The notes under the pieces: model-generated
Databases searched by the model: none
What the model was told of the DNA's origin: nothing
The model's input: the letters and a program-made list of their open reading frames with translations, nothing else
Program-made: the position numbers and the translations under genes
In this document: positions 37,944 through 46,822 of the stretch, piece by piece
How the letters are laid out: each line of letters starts with the position of its first letter
Numbering within the stretch: the stretch's first letter is position 1
Assembly (NCBI RefSeq): GCF_050410795.1
Contig: NZ_CP191258.1
Location: 3,968,001-4,032,000 of the forward strand
Direction of reading: 5' to 3'
Source: Fontivita pretiosa
GTDB lineage: Bacteria > Planctomycetota > Phycisphaerae > Tepidisphaerales > Tepidisphaeraceae
DNA length: 64,000 nucleotides

Positions 37944-38929
37944 TCCGAAGACTGCTGATTGCTTTTGCGGGGATCGCGCTGAGCGTTGTCGGGCTTGGGG
38001 TGTTGCCACATGCCCAGGCTCAGGCGCCCAGAAAGATCGTCATCGGTATGGTCGCCAAGAGCCAGTCCAACGCCGTGTTCCAGGCGGCCTACACGGGCGC
38101 ACTGGCGGCGGCGAAGGAGCTGGGGCCCAAATATGGGGCGGAGGTGTCGATCGACTGGCAGACCCCGCCGGATGAGGACGCCCAGCGCCAGGCGCAGGCG
38201 ATCGAGGCGCTGACGGGCGCGGGGGTGGCGGGCATCGCGGTCTCCTGTTCCGAGGCGCGCACGGTTACGCCGGCCATTGACAAGGCCGTGCGACGCGGCA
38301 TCCCGGTCATCTGTTTCGACTCGGACGCGCCGCAGAGCCGGCGATTCGCCTACTACGGAACCGACGACCAGCAGTGTGGGCAGCGCGTCATGGCCGAACT
38401 GGCCAAGGCGATGGGCCAGAAGGGCACGATTGCGATCCTGGCGGGCAACCAGAGCGCGCCCAACCTCCAGGCGCGCGTCAAGGGCGTGAAGGACGAGCTG
38501 GCCAAGTATCCGAACATGAAGCTGCTGGAAGCGGGCGGCGGAGTGTTCTATCACCAGGAGACGCCCGAGCGCGCCGCCGAGGCGCTCCAGGCGGCTCAGA
38601 ATGCCAACCCGCAGATCGAAGGCTGGGCGCTGGTCGGCGGCTGGCCGCTGTTCACCGCCAACGCCCTGCCCTGGCCGCCGGGCAAAATCAAAGTGGTCTC
38701 CGTCGACGCCTTGCCGGCGCAGCTTGCGTATCTGAGAAGCGGCCACGTCGAGGTGCTTCTGGCGCAGGACTGCTACGGGTGGGGTTACCGCTCGGTGGAG
38801 ATTCTTCTGGAGAAGATCGTGAACAAGAAGGACCCGCCGACGCAGCGGGTGATCGACCCCCTGACGGAAGTGCGCAAGGAAAACGCCGACGAGTTCGCCA
38901 AAAAGTGGGACAGGTGGTTGCAGCGATGA
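37937..38929 (+). CDS. Periplasmic sugar-binding protein of the ABC importer
   Basis: A 330-residue secreted protein. A signal peptide is clear (LIRRLLIAFAGIALSVVGLG, cleavage likely after HAQAQA). The mature part is a type I periplasmic binding fold: KIVIGMVAKSQSNAVFQAAYTGA, ALTGAGVAGIAVSCSEA, GIPVICFDSDAP, YYGTDDQQCGQRVMAEL and a LLAQDCYGWGYRSVEILL end. It delivers a sugar to the permease encoded just upstream. The 7-bp overlap with the permease gene implies translational coupling. The ligand cannot be told by eye; ribose-, xylose- or galactose-type sugars are usual for this class. Confidence 0.9.
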   Translation: MLIRRLLIAFAGIALSVVGLGVLPHAQAQAPRKIVIGMVAKSQSNAVFQAAYTGALAAAKELGPKYGAEVSIDWQTPPDEDAQRQAQAIEALTGAGVAGIAVSCSEARTVTPAIDKAVRRGIPVICFDSDAPQSRRFAYYGTDDQQCGQRVMAELAKAMGQKGTIAILAGNQSAPNLQARVKGVKDELAKYPNMKLLEAGGGVFYHQETPERAAEALQAAQNANPQIEGWALVGGWPLFTANALPWPPGKIKVVSVDALPAQLAYLRSGHVEVLLAQDCYGWGYRSVEILLEKIVNKKDPPTQRVIDPLTEVRKENADEFAKKWDRWLQR

Positions 38930-39004
38930 CGCATCGCGTTGTGCGTTTTCGCCCCCGGGGGCGCACGTTGCACGGCCGCGACGACCGTGACACCACGGGT
39001 GAAC

Positions 39005-40531
39005 ATGCCCGAAGCCCATGTTGAATTCCGCCTGATCAGCAAGCGTTTCGCCGGCGTGACGGCGCTGGAAAACGTGTCGCTGGCGATTGCGCGCGGTGAA
39101 TGTCACGGATTGATGGGCGAAAACGGCGCCGGCAAATCGACGCTGGGCAAGATCCTGGCCGGGATTCACAGGCCCGACGCGGGCAGGATTCTGATCGACG
39201 GTCGCGAGGCGTCGATCAACAGCCCGACTGACGCGCTGCGCCACGGGATCGGCATGGTGCATCAGGAGCTGGCGTTCTGCCCGGACCTGAGCGTCGCGGA
39301 AAACCTGTGCATGGGGCAGTACCCGCGACGCCTGGGCATACTGGTCGATCGTCCACGGATGCATCGCCGTGCCGAGCGACTGCTCGGGCAGATCGGCGTG
39401 TCGCTGGACGTGACTCAGCCGATGCGGGCGCTGTCCACGGCGCAGGAGCAGCTCGTGCAGATCGCGTCGGCGATTGGAACCGACGCGCGGATTCTGATCT
39501 TTGACGAGCCGACCAGCTCGCTGTCGGAGCCGGAAGCGCAGCGGCTGTTCGAGCTGATCCAGCGGCTCAAATCGCGCGGGGTGACGATGATCTACATCTC
39601 GCACCGCATGCCCGAGCTGTTTCGCCTGTGCGATCGAATCAGCGTGCTGCGCGACGGGCGATACGTCGGCACGCTGCCGCGCGACCAGGCCAGCCCCGAC
39701 ACCATCGTGCGGATGATGATCGGACGATCGATCGAGGAGTATTTTCCGCAGCATCTGTCGGACAAACCGGGGCCGACGCTGCTGAGCGTGCGCGGGCTGA
39801 GATCGCCGGGCCTGTTCGAAGACGTGTCGTTTGAGATTCGATCCGGCGAGATTGTCGGCTTCGCCGGGCTGGTCGGCGCCGGACGCAGCGAAGTGGCCAG
39901 GGCGATCTTCGGGCTGGATCCAAACGCGCGCGGGCAGATCGAGCTGGAAGGTCGGCCGCTGCGGCTGGGGCGTGTGCGGCAGGCGATGCGCCGCGGGATC
40001 GGTCTGCTACCGGAGGATCGCAAACGCCAGGGACTGGTGCTTGCGATGAGTGGCCGGGCGAACCTGTCGCTGGCGATGCTCGACCGCCTCTCGCGTCTGG
40101 GGCTGCTGGCGCAGCGACAGGAACGCGCCGTCGCCCAGACATACTTTCAGCGGCTGGCGATCCGCGCCCCGTCGATCGAGACTCCGGTCCAGGCGCTCAG
40201 CGGCGGCAACCAGCAAAAGGTGGCGATCGGCAAATGGCTGGCGCGCGGGGCCAGGCTGTTGATCCTGGATGAGCCAACGCGAGGCGTGGATGTGGGCGCC
40301 AAGGCGGCGATCCATCGGCTCATTGACGAGCTGGCGCGACAGGGCGCGGGGATCATGCTGGTCTCCTCGGAACTGCCGGAGGTGCTGAATCTCTCCACGC
40401 GGATTCTGGTGATGCGACAGGGTCGCATTGTGGGGGAGCTGACACGCGATCAGGCCGACCAGGAAACGGTCCTGCGGCTGATGGCGGGCGTGGAACGGTC
40501 TGGCGCGGATCGAGATTCGCTGGTGGCCTGA
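39005..40531 (+). CDS. Sugar ABC transporter ATPase with two nucleotide-binding domains (RbsA type)
   Basis: A 508-residue duplicated ATPase. Domain 1 has Walker A GENGAGKST, a degenerate signature LSTAQEQLVQIA and Walker B LIFDEPTSSL. Domain 2 has the divergent Walker A-like GLVGAGRSEVARAIFGL, signature LSGGNQQKVAIGKWL and LILDEPTRGVDVG. This asymmetry is normal for RbsA/MglA/XylG proteins. I use ATG 39005, where similarity begins; the frame opens at GTG 38939. It completes the permease/binding protein/ATPase operon. Confidence 0.92.
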   Translation: MPEAHVEFRLISKRFAGVTALENVSLAIARGECHGLMGENGAGKSTLGKILAGIHRPDAGRILIDGREASINSPTDALRHGIGMVHQELAFCPDLSVAENLCMGQYPRRLGILVDRPRMHRRAERLLGQIGVSLDVTQPMRALSTAQEQLVQIASAIGTDARILIFDEPTSSLSEPEAQRLFELIQRLKSRGVTMIYISHRMPELFRLCDRISVLRDGRYVGTLPRDQASPDTIVRMMIGRSIEEYFPQHLSDKPGPTLLSVRGLRSPGLFEDVSFEIRSGEIVGFAGLVGAGRSEVARAIFGLDPNARGQIELEGRPLRLGRVRQAMRRGIGLLPEDRKRQGLVLAMSGRANLSLAMLDRLSRLGLLAQRQERAVAQTYFQRLAIRAPSIETPVQALSGGNQQKVAIGKWLARGARLLILDEPTRGVDVGAKAAIHRLIDELARQGAGIMLVSSELPEVLNLSTRILVMRQGRIVGELTRDQADQETVLRLMAGVERSGADRDSLVA

Positions 40532-40687
40532 GCCGGCGGGTCGATCGGCGATCACATCTCGGCCGATGATCCGCGGCCTGTACACGTGGTTCGGGTTGTG
40601 CTGAGAATCCTGTCGCGTTGACACCCTTGGCCGGCTCTCGTAATTTGCCGATCCATGCGACCAGGCAGCATGGCCGGCCCGTCGTCA

Positions 40688-41320
40688 ATGCCGAGGTTCT
40701 TGCAGCGTTTGAGTGTGCCGCGGGCCGTGCCGGCGGGCATTGTTGCCGCGCTGCTGGTGCTGATCAGCGGCTGCCAGATGCAGTTGCCTTACCCTCGCGA
40801 TGCCACCGACGCGGCATTGTTCGGGCCAGTCGCCATGCGGATCCATCCGATTTTTACACAGATCAAGGACTGGACCGGCGACGACCGGCCTGACGGCATC
40901 GAGGCGCTGATCGAGCTACAGGACCAGTTCGGCGATCCGACGAAGGCTTCGGGCCGCGTGATTTTCGAGCTGTACGAATACCGTCCGTACGATCCGGACA
41001 TCCGGGGGCGGCGGTTGGTCAACCCGTGGATCGGGGACCTGAGCACGCTGGAGTCGCAGCGGCAGCGATGGAACCGCACCAGCCGCACCTACGGCTTCCA
41101 GCTCGCATATGATGGGATTCGACCGGATCGTCCGTACGTGTTGACCGCGACCTTCGAGCTGAACGCCGGGGGGCGGTTCTTCGACCGGATCATCCTTGAA
41201 CCCACGCAACCCAAGGCAAAGGAGCCGCGAGGTGTTCAGCCAGAGCAGCCAGAACCAACCGGGCGAGCAGAGCAGCCACTCGCCCCCGCCACCACAACAA
41301 CCGGGCCATCCGCACCATGA
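40688..41320 (+). CDS. Lipoprotein of unknown function
   Basis: A 210-residue protein. The signal peptide ends in a lipobox (AGIVAALLVLISGC, Cys at ~29). The mature part begins MQLPYPRDATDAALFGP and has a compact beta-rich domain (RIHPIFTQIKDWTGDDRPDGIEALIELQDQFGD, RVIFELYEYRPYDP, YVLTATFELNAGGRFF), then a Pro/Thr/Gln-rich tail. A second ATG at 40655 is in frame; 40688 gives a normal-length signal peptide. The tail is encoded by DNA that is also the start of the next gene. I recognise no family. Confidence 0.65.
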   Translation: MPRFLQRLSVPRAVPAGIVAALLVLISGCQMQLPYPRDATDAALFGPVAMRIHPIFTQIKDWTGDDRPDGIEALIELQDQFGDPTKASGRVIFELYEYRPYDPDIRGRRLVNPWIGDLSTLESQRQRWNRTSRTYGFQLAYDGIRPDRPYVLTATFELNAGGRFFDRIILEPTQPKAKEPRGVQPEQPEPTGRAEQPLAPATTTTGPSAP

Positions 41321-42761
41321 GCCGCTGTTGAAACTGGATCCGGTGCCGGCGTTGCTGAGCCGGGCGCGGGCGGAGTTGTCGGGGGAGTTTGATTTTTCCA
41401 GGCCGATGCGGGTGAGCCGCGCGCCGGGGCGGCTGGATGTGATGGGGGGAATCGCCGACTACACCGGCTCGCTGGTCTGCGAGGCCACACTCGATCGTGC
41501 CGCCGCCGTGCTGCTTCAGCCGCGCGCCGACCGGCAGATTCAGGTCTTCTCGTTCAACCTTCTTGATGAGCATCAGCCGTTCACGTTCCGCATGCCGCTG
41601 GAGCGCATGGCCGAGTGCGACGCCGAAACGCTGCATCGCGAGTTTGCCGAGCCCGGCCGCAAGTGGGCCGGCTACATCGCCGGCTGTTTGTTCCTGCTTC
41701 ATGAGCAGGGACTGATCGATCTGCGCAACGCCGCGATCACGGGGCTGAACCTGGCGCTGTACAGCACGGTTCCCCTGGGGGCTGGCATCAGCTCGTCGGC
41801 GGCCATCGAGGTCGCGACCATGATGAACCTGGTCGATCACTTCGACGTTCGCTCAAAGCTGGATCCGATGAAGCTGTCGGCGATGTGCCAGTCGGTGGAG
41901 AACCGCATCGTCGGCGCACCGTGCGGCATCATGGATCAGGTGACCAGTTGTTATGGTGAAGCGGGGGCGTACCTGCGGCTGGTCTGCCAACCGCACGAGC
42001 TTCAGCCGCCGCTGTTTCTGCCACGCGGTTTCCGCACGATCGGGATCAACAGCAATGTCAAGCACAGCGTGGGCGGGGGGATGTACGTGCGGACACGTTG
42101 CGCGGCGTTCATGGGTCATGCGATCATCCTGGCCAAAATGCGCGAGATGGGCCGGGCCTCGGGACGCGAGCTGCTGGAAGACCCGATGCGCGGCTACCTG
42201 GCGAATCTCAACCCGGACGACTACAAGAACTTCTTCCGCCCGTACCTGCCGCGGAGAATGAAAGGCAGCGAGTTTCTCCAGCAGTATGGCCAGACGATCG
42301 ACCGGGCGACGCGAGTTGAGCCGGACGTGGAATACCACGTTCAGCAGGCGACGGACCATCACGTGATGGAGGCCAGACGCGTGCGGCAGTTCTGCGAGTT
42401 CGTCGAGCACGCCGCCCGACTGGATCCGGACGATCGGCAGCGTTACGTGCTGATGGATAAGGCCGGTCACCTGATGTACGCGTCGCACCGGTCGTATACG
42501 GAAGATGCGCTGCTGGGCGCGCCCGAGTGCGATCTGCTGGTGGATTTGGTGCGTTCCAACGAGCGGGCCGGGCTGTATGGGGCGAAGATCACCGGCGGCG
42601 GCAGCGGAGGCACGGTGGCGGTGCTGTGCGAGATCGGCGCCCGCGCCGACGACGCGATCGAGCAAATCATGCGAACCTACGAGCGTCGCACGGGCCACAA
42701 ACCCGAGGCCTTCATGGGCACCAGCCCCGGCGCCTGGCACGTGGGCACGGCGGTGGTGTGA
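41232..42761 (+). CDS. GHMP-family sugar kinase (galactokinase-like)
   Basis: A 509-residue kinase. Motif 1 is RAPGRLDVMGGIADYTG, motif 2 (ATP loop) is PLGAGISSSAAIEVATM, motif 3 is GAKITGGGSGGTVAVL; an EN-containing QSVENRIVGAPCGIMDQV segment matches the galactokinase/arabinokinase region. The first ~35 residues are Pro/Gln/His-rich and outside the domain. I choose GTG 41232 because AAGGAG lies 7 nt before it; it gives an 89-bp overlap with the lipoprotein gene. It is longer than GalK (~390), closest to L-arabinokinase or fucokinase-type proteins. It likely phosphorylates a sugar imported by the operon upstream. Confidence 0.82.
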   Translation: MFSQSSQNQPGEQSSHSPPPPQQPGHPHHEPLLKLDPVPALLSRARAELSGEFDFSRPMRVSRAPGRLDVMGGIADYTGSLVCEATLDRAAAVLLQPRADRQIQVFSFNLLDEHQPFTFRMPLERMAECDAETLHREFAEPGRKWAGYIAGCLFLLHEQGLIDLRNAAITGLNLALYSTVPLGAGISSSAAIEVATMMNLVDHFDVRSKLDPMKLSAMCQSVENRIVGAPCGIMDQVTSCYGEAGAYLRLVCQPHELQPPLFLPRGFRTIGINSNVKHSVGGGMYVRTRCAAFMGHAIILAKMREMGRASGRELLEDPMRGYLANLNPDDYKNFFRPYLPRRMKGSEFLQQYGQTIDRATRVEPDVEYHVQQATDHHVMEARRVRQFCEFVEHAARLDPDDRQRYVLMDKAGHLMYASHRSYTEDALLGAPECDLLVDLVRSNERAGLYGAKITGGGSGGTVAVLCEIGARADDAIEQIMRTYERRTGHKPEAFMGTSPGAWHVGTAVV

Positions 42762-42794
42762 ACCGCTCGAACCAGACCCCATTGGACCGGCCAA

Positions 42795-42863
42795 TTCTTA
42801 TTCACGATAACGATGATATAGTGTAATAGCGTTGCGCGTCATTACCCTAAGCGTAAATAAGAA
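42795..42863. promoter_or_regulatory. AT-rich region with inverted repeat upstream of the Fic gene
   Basis: TTCTTATTCACG at 42795-42806 and CGTAAATAAGAA at 42852-42863 form an inverted repeat (11 of 12 matches) 45 bp apart, ending 11 bp before the Fic start codon. An inner imperfect pair (GTAATAGCG / CGTCATTAC) lies between them. The stretch is far more AT-rich than its surroundings. Such paired sites often bind a dimeric repressor; the wHTH-bearing Fic protein itself is a candidate. This is inference. Confidence 0.45.
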
Positions 42864-42874
42864 CCGCGGCAGGA

Positions 42875-44023
42875 ATGGAAGTTACCGACTTTCAAGCAGA
42901 TGCGCCGGGCAAGATTATCCGGGACCCGAACGGCCATTGGACGTTCATCCCGGATCCACTGCCGCCTCGATTGGAATGGACCAGCAGCTTGGTCAACGAT
43001 GTCTCTCAGGCGGAGCGTGCCTTGGGGCGACTATCGGGCTTGGGCTACCGATTCCCCAACCCCGAACGCCTCGTTCGCCTGTTTCTGCGCCGCGAAGCGG
43101 AGCTGTCCAGCCGGATCGAGAACACCCACGCCAAGGTCCGGACTCAACTTCTGTTCGAGCATTTGCCGGAAGTCGAGCGCGATACGCCCGACGTGCGCGA
43201 GGTCAGGAACAACTTCGAGGCTCTGGAGTATGGGCTGCATAGTGTGCAGCATCGCCCCCTGTCGCTGGGACTGATCAAGGAGATGCACAAGATCCTGCTC
43301 CGCGGCGTGCGCGGGCAGGAAAAAACGCCGGGCCAGTTCCGCAACATCCCGGTCCATATCGGCCGCAACAACCGGATCGAGGAGGCCCGCTTCGTTCCGC
43401 CGCCAGCCCATGCAGTCGAGCCCTGCATGCGCCAACTCGAACAATACATCCGGCATCCGGATGGCCTGCCGCCGATCGTTCGCGCGGCCGCAGTTCACTA
43501 CCAGTTTGAGGCGATTCATCCGTTTGCCGACGGTAACGGCAGGATCGGGCGAGTACTGATCCTGCTCATCCTCTGTACGGAGAACACACTGCTGCTGCCT
43601 CTGCTGAACCCAAGCGCGCCGCTTGAACGCAGTCGTCGCGAGTATTACGACCTGCTTCTGGAGGTCAGCCGGCGCGGCAACTGGGGGCAGTGGATCGCCT
43701 TCTTTGCGCGTGGCGTCAGCGAGGAGGCAACAGCGTCTATCGAGCGCATTGAACGTTTGGAGCAATTGCGTGAGCAATACCAGTCCCACGTGCGAACTCG
43801 GCGAGCTTCGGCGCTGCTGCCGCGACTGGTGGATCAGCTATTCGTCGATCCCACACTGACACTCGGCAGCGTGATGAAACTCTTGAAGATCAAGGCGCCT
43901 TCGGCGCAGAAACTGATCGACAAGCTGGTCCAGGCCGGCATTGTGCAGGAAGTGACCGGAAAGCAGCGGAATCGTGTCTATCTGGCGCAGCAAATCATCG
44001 AAGTCTTGGGAGACACGCCATAG
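42875..44023 (+). CDS. Fic family protein (class II, inhibitory motif at N-terminus) with C-terminal winged helix
   Basis: A 382-residue Fic protein. The catalytic motif HPFADGNGRIGR is at 215-226, fully canonical for AMP transfer. An inhibitory helix motif [S/T]xxxE[G/N] is present as SSRIEN (78-83), which places it in class II, self-inhibited. The N-terminal Fic_N region (GRLSGLGYRFPNPERLV) is typical. The last ~90 residues form a winged-helix domain (LFVDPTLTLGSVMKLLKIKAPSAQKLIDKLVQAGIVQEV). No separate antitoxin gene is adjacent. It is a likely AMPylator of an unknown target and may regulate its own promoter. The AT-rich flank suggests transfer. Confidence 0.9.
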   Translation: MEVTDFQADAPGKIIRDPNGHWTFIPDPLPPRLEWTSSLVNDVSQAERALGRLSGLGYRFPNPERLVRLFLRREAELSSRIENTHAKVRTQLLFEHLPEVERDTPDVREVRNNFEALEYGLHSVQHRPLSLGLIKEMHKILLRGVRGQEKTPGQFRNIPVHIGRNNRIEEARFVPPPAHAVEPCMRQLEQYIRHPDGLPPIVRAAAVHYQFEAIHPFADGNGRIGRVLILLILCTENTLLLPLLNPSAPLERSRREYYDLLLEVSRRGNWGQWIAFFARGVSEEATASIERIERLEQLREQYQSHVRTRRASALLPRLVDQLFVDPTLTLGSVMKLLKIKAPSAQKLIDKLVQAGIVQEVTGKQRNRVYLAQQIIEVLGDTP

Positions 44024-44068
44024 CCTCCCAACAGATTCTCTGCCGCGATTTCGATTAACATAACGGTG

Positions 44069-45085
44069 ATGAGCGTTCCGATGCCCAACCCCGACGAGAT
44101 TGTACGCCGGCTGATCGAGTTTCAGTCCCTGGTTCGCGATGCGGTGGTCAAATCGCACGGGCGGCAGGGGCTGGCGGAGGTGGCCAGGTCGGCGTCGGCG
44201 GACACGATTTATACCATCGACGCGGTCGTCGAGCCGGTGCTGGAGGACTTCTGCCGCGACTGGGCCCGGACCACACCGCTGGTGCTGATCGCCGAGGGCA
44301 TCCAGGACGAGCATGGCAACGAGGGGGCCAAGGTGTTTCCCGAAGGATCGCCGCAGGAGGATGCGCAGATCCGACTGATCGTCGATCCGATCGACGGCAC
44401 GCGCGGGATCATGTATGCCAAGCGTCCGGCCTGGGCGCTGGCAGGGGTGGCGCCAAACAAGGGTCCGGGCACGCGGCTGCGGGACATTGAAGTGGCCGTC
44501 ATGACCGAGCTGCCCACGAGCAAAATGGGCTTTGCGGATGTTCTGTGGGCGATCAGGGGGCGCGGGGCGCACGCCAAACGCATCGACCTGCGCAGCGGCG
44601 ATTCGCAGCCGCTGGCGATCCGCCCCTCGCAGGCCGACAACATCGCCCACGGCTTTGCCGGTGTGAGCAACTTCTTCCCCGGTACCAAGCTGCTGGCCAG
44701 CGCGCTGATGGAACACATCGCACGACAGATGCTTGGCAGCACCGATGTGACGCGCGCCACAGTCTTTGAGGATCAATACATCTCCACGGGAGGGCAGTTC
44801 TACGAGTTGATCGTCGGACACGACCGGTTCAATGCCGACCTGCGACCGCTGTTCTATCGCTGCCAGCCCCAGCCGCTGGGTTTGTGCGTCCACCCGTACG
44901 ATGTGGCCACGTGGCTGATCGCCGAGGAAGCCGGCGTGATCCTCACCGACGGCCTGGGCCGACCCATGGACGGGCCGCTGGATGTCACCAGCAACCTGGG
45001 CTGGGCGGGTTTTGCCAACCGTAAGCTGTATGACAAGATTCAACCGTTGATCATCGAGTTCTTCCGAATCTGGGGGATCACGTAG
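44069..45085 (+). CDS. Inositol monophosphatase/FBPase-superfamily phosphatase
   Basis: A 338-residue metal-dependent phosphatase. The metal motif DPIDGTRG lies at ~residue 110, preceded by VLIAEGIQDE, where the usual WxxEEG-type Glu appears. The C-terminal counterpart is VHPYDVATWLIAEEAGVILTDGLGRPM, with the conserved Asp-x-Ala type motif. Substrates in the superfamily include inositol phosphates, fructose-1,6-bisphosphate and 3'-phosphoadenosine 5'-phosphate. It lies between the Fic gene and a phosphohexomutase, so a sugar-phosphate substrate is plausible. The start could also be GTG 44066. Confidence 0.85.
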   Translation: MSVPMPNPDEIVRRLIEFQSLVRDAVVKSHGRQGLAEVARSASADTIYTIDAVVEPVLEDFCRDWARTTPLVLIAEGIQDEHGNEGAKVFPEGSPQEDAQIRLIVDPIDGTRGIMYAKRPAWALAGVAPNKGPGTRLRDIEVAVMTELPTSKMGFADVLWAIRGRGAHAKRIDLRSGDSQPLAIRPSQADNIAHGFAGVSNFFPGTKLLASALMEHIARQMLGSTDVTRATVFEDQYISTGGQFYELIVGHDRFNADLRPLFYRCQPQPLGLCVHPYDVATWLIAEEAGVILTDGLGRPMDGPLDVTSNLGWAGFANRKLYDKIQPLIIEFFRIWGIT

Positions 45086-45171
45086 ATCCAAAGAAGGATC
45101 AAACCAGCCGTGGGTGGGACTTTGCCTGGCCAGATGTCGTTGGCGGATGAGAGGCCGGCGATTCAGCGGAC

Positions 45172-45199
45172 TTTACACTCGGGATCATGGCCTTATAGT
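45172..45199 (+). promoter_or_regulatory. Predicted sigma-70-type promoter giving a nearly leaderless transcript
   Basis: TTTACA at 45172-45177 and TATAGT at 45194-45199 are spaced by 16 bp, a good match to -35/-10 boxes in a GC-rich context. Transcription would start ~45206, 1-2 nt before the ATG at 45208 of the phosphohexomutase gene. No clear Shine-Dalgarno could then be on the mRNA. Confidence 0.45.
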
Positions 45200-45207
45200 C
45201 GGCAGGC

Positions 45208-46743
45208 ATGAGCACAACGAGCACGATCAGGGCCTCGGATCCGATCAAGGTCTATGACGCCCGCTGGGAAGTTGACGAGTTCAACGATGAGCAGGTTCGC
45301 CGCCTGTTCGAGGCAACACTGGCCTACGGGCGGCTGCTGGGCGTGGACACGATCACCCTCACGCGAGATGCCCGGCTGGGCTGCGCGCGGGTGATGGAGC
45401 TGGGGATTGACGTGGCCATGCGGATGGGCTTGCGCATCTACCTGCGGACCGAGCCGATCAGCACGCCGCAAAGCTACTTCACGACGCTGTACGTATCGCA
45501 GGAACATCCCAACACGATGGGCCTGGCGATCACCGCGTCGCACAATCCCCGGCAGTACGTGGGGATCAAGTTCACCGTTCCGATCGTGCATGCGATTGGC
45601 TACGACTGTGGCCCGCTGGGCGGGTTGACCAAAATCCGCCAGATCTATCACAGTGATGAGAAGTTTGCGCCGGTGTCCGGCGGGTCGCTTCATCTGCTGG
45701 ACCTGGGACGCGAGTACGTCGATTTCTCGCTGAATCAGGCGGGAATCAGGCCGGCAGAGCTGCAAGGCGTGGGCGTGGTGCTCGACGCGTTCAACGGTTC
45801 GGCCGGGCCGGAGATCATCATGGCCCTGACCAAAGCCGGCGCGCGGGTCGAGCCGCTGCGCTTCGTGCCGGATGGAAACTTTCCCACCGGATCGCCCAAT
45901 CCCACCAGCCAGGGGAAGATGAACAACGCGGTGGAGCTTGCGCGGACGCGTCACCGCAACGAGCCGGACACGGCCTGGACGGTGATTGGAATTGACGGCG
46001 ACGGGGATCGCATCGTCTTCGGAGATCATCGCGGCATCCTCACCGCCGGCTTTGCTTTCGTGCCGATTCTACAGACGTGTCTCAAGGCGGCGGGCGCGCC
46101 TCAGGCCGTGCCGGTGCTCTACGATCCGAAGGTCAGCCCGCTGGCGCTGGCCCAGTGGGGACGCCTGGGCGCCAAGCCGGTGCTTTTCCGCAACGGGCAC
46201 TCGCAGATCAAGGATTACATGACACGCATCGGCGCACTGGCCGCCGCCGAAGAGTCCGGGCATTACTACCACCGGATCACGATGGGCAATCTGACCATCA
46301 GCGGCGAAAACTCGATCATGACGATCCTGCTTTTCCTGGGGGCGCTCAAGCAGCAGCCGAAACTCATGGATCAGCTCTGGGATCTTCAGAGGCAGGTCTT
46401 CACGACCGGAGAGTTCAACTATCAGTTCGACAGCGACGAGGTCCGCGATCGCGCGCTGGACGCGGTAGTCAGGCACTTCGTGGCCGACGGCGCCAGCATG
46501 GTGACGGCGACGGCGGACGGGATCGATCTTCAGGGGACATGTCTGTCAAAGGGCGTGAAGCTCGATCCGGGATCGGTGAGTCTGGAGCCCGGCTGGTACA
46601 GCGGGTACCTGCGGATCGCGACCAATGAGAAGGCGGTCGTGCGAAGCTACTTTTCCGCCGGACAGACCGCGATCGGGAAGCGCGTTGAAGCCCAGGCCAG
46701 ACACATCCTGGAACACGACTTCGCCGGACGCGTGATCGACTGA
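45208..46743 (+). CDS. Phosphomannomutase/phosphoglucomutase family protein
   Basis: A 511-residue alpha-D-phosphohexomutase. The phosphoserine loop is ITASHNPRQYVGIKF (S111), the metal loop is GIDGDGDRIVF, and the sugar-binding loop is AAEESGHYYHRI. Four-domain order is normal. It would interconvert hexose-1- and hexose-6-phosphates, supplying nucleotide sugars or feeding glycolysis. A near-leaderless promoter lies just upstream. It fits with the sugar importer and GHMP kinase in this region, but PMM versus PGM specificity cannot be judged. Confidence 0.9.
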   Translation: MSTTSTIRASDPIKVYDARWEVDEFNDEQVRRLFEATLAYGRLLGVDTITLTRDARLGCARVMELGIDVAMRMGLRIYLRTEPISTPQSYFTTLYVSQEHPNTMGLAITASHNPRQYVGIKFTVPIVHAIGYDCGPLGGLTKIRQIYHSDEKFAPVSGGSLHLLDLGREYVDFSLNQAGIRPAELQGVGVVLDAFNGSAGPEIIMALTKAGARVEPLRFVPDGNFPTGSPNPTSQGKMNNAVELARTRHRNEPDTAWTVIGIDGDGDRIVFGDHRGILTAGFAFVPILQTCLKAAGAPQAVPVLYDPKVSPLALAQWGRLGAKPVLFRNGHSQIKDYMTRIGALAAAEESGHYYHRITMGNLTISGENSIMTILLFLGALKQQPKLMDQLWDLQRQVFTTGEFNYQFDSDEVRDRALDAVVRHFVADGASMVTATADGIDLQGTCLSKGVKLDPGSVSLEPGWYSGYLRIATNEKAVVRSYFSAGQTAIGKRVEAQARHILEHDFAGRVID

Positions 46744-46822
46744 AGCCCCGCATGAGCCTACCCGTGGCGTTGCATTGCGATCTGCCGGTCGGCAGACTGT
46801 CCGTCCGACAGGAGGCATGGCC

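Noticed and set aside
37655..39754. 699-codon minus-strand open frame
   Set aside because: It is antisense to the complete sugar importer operon, whose motifs are canonical.
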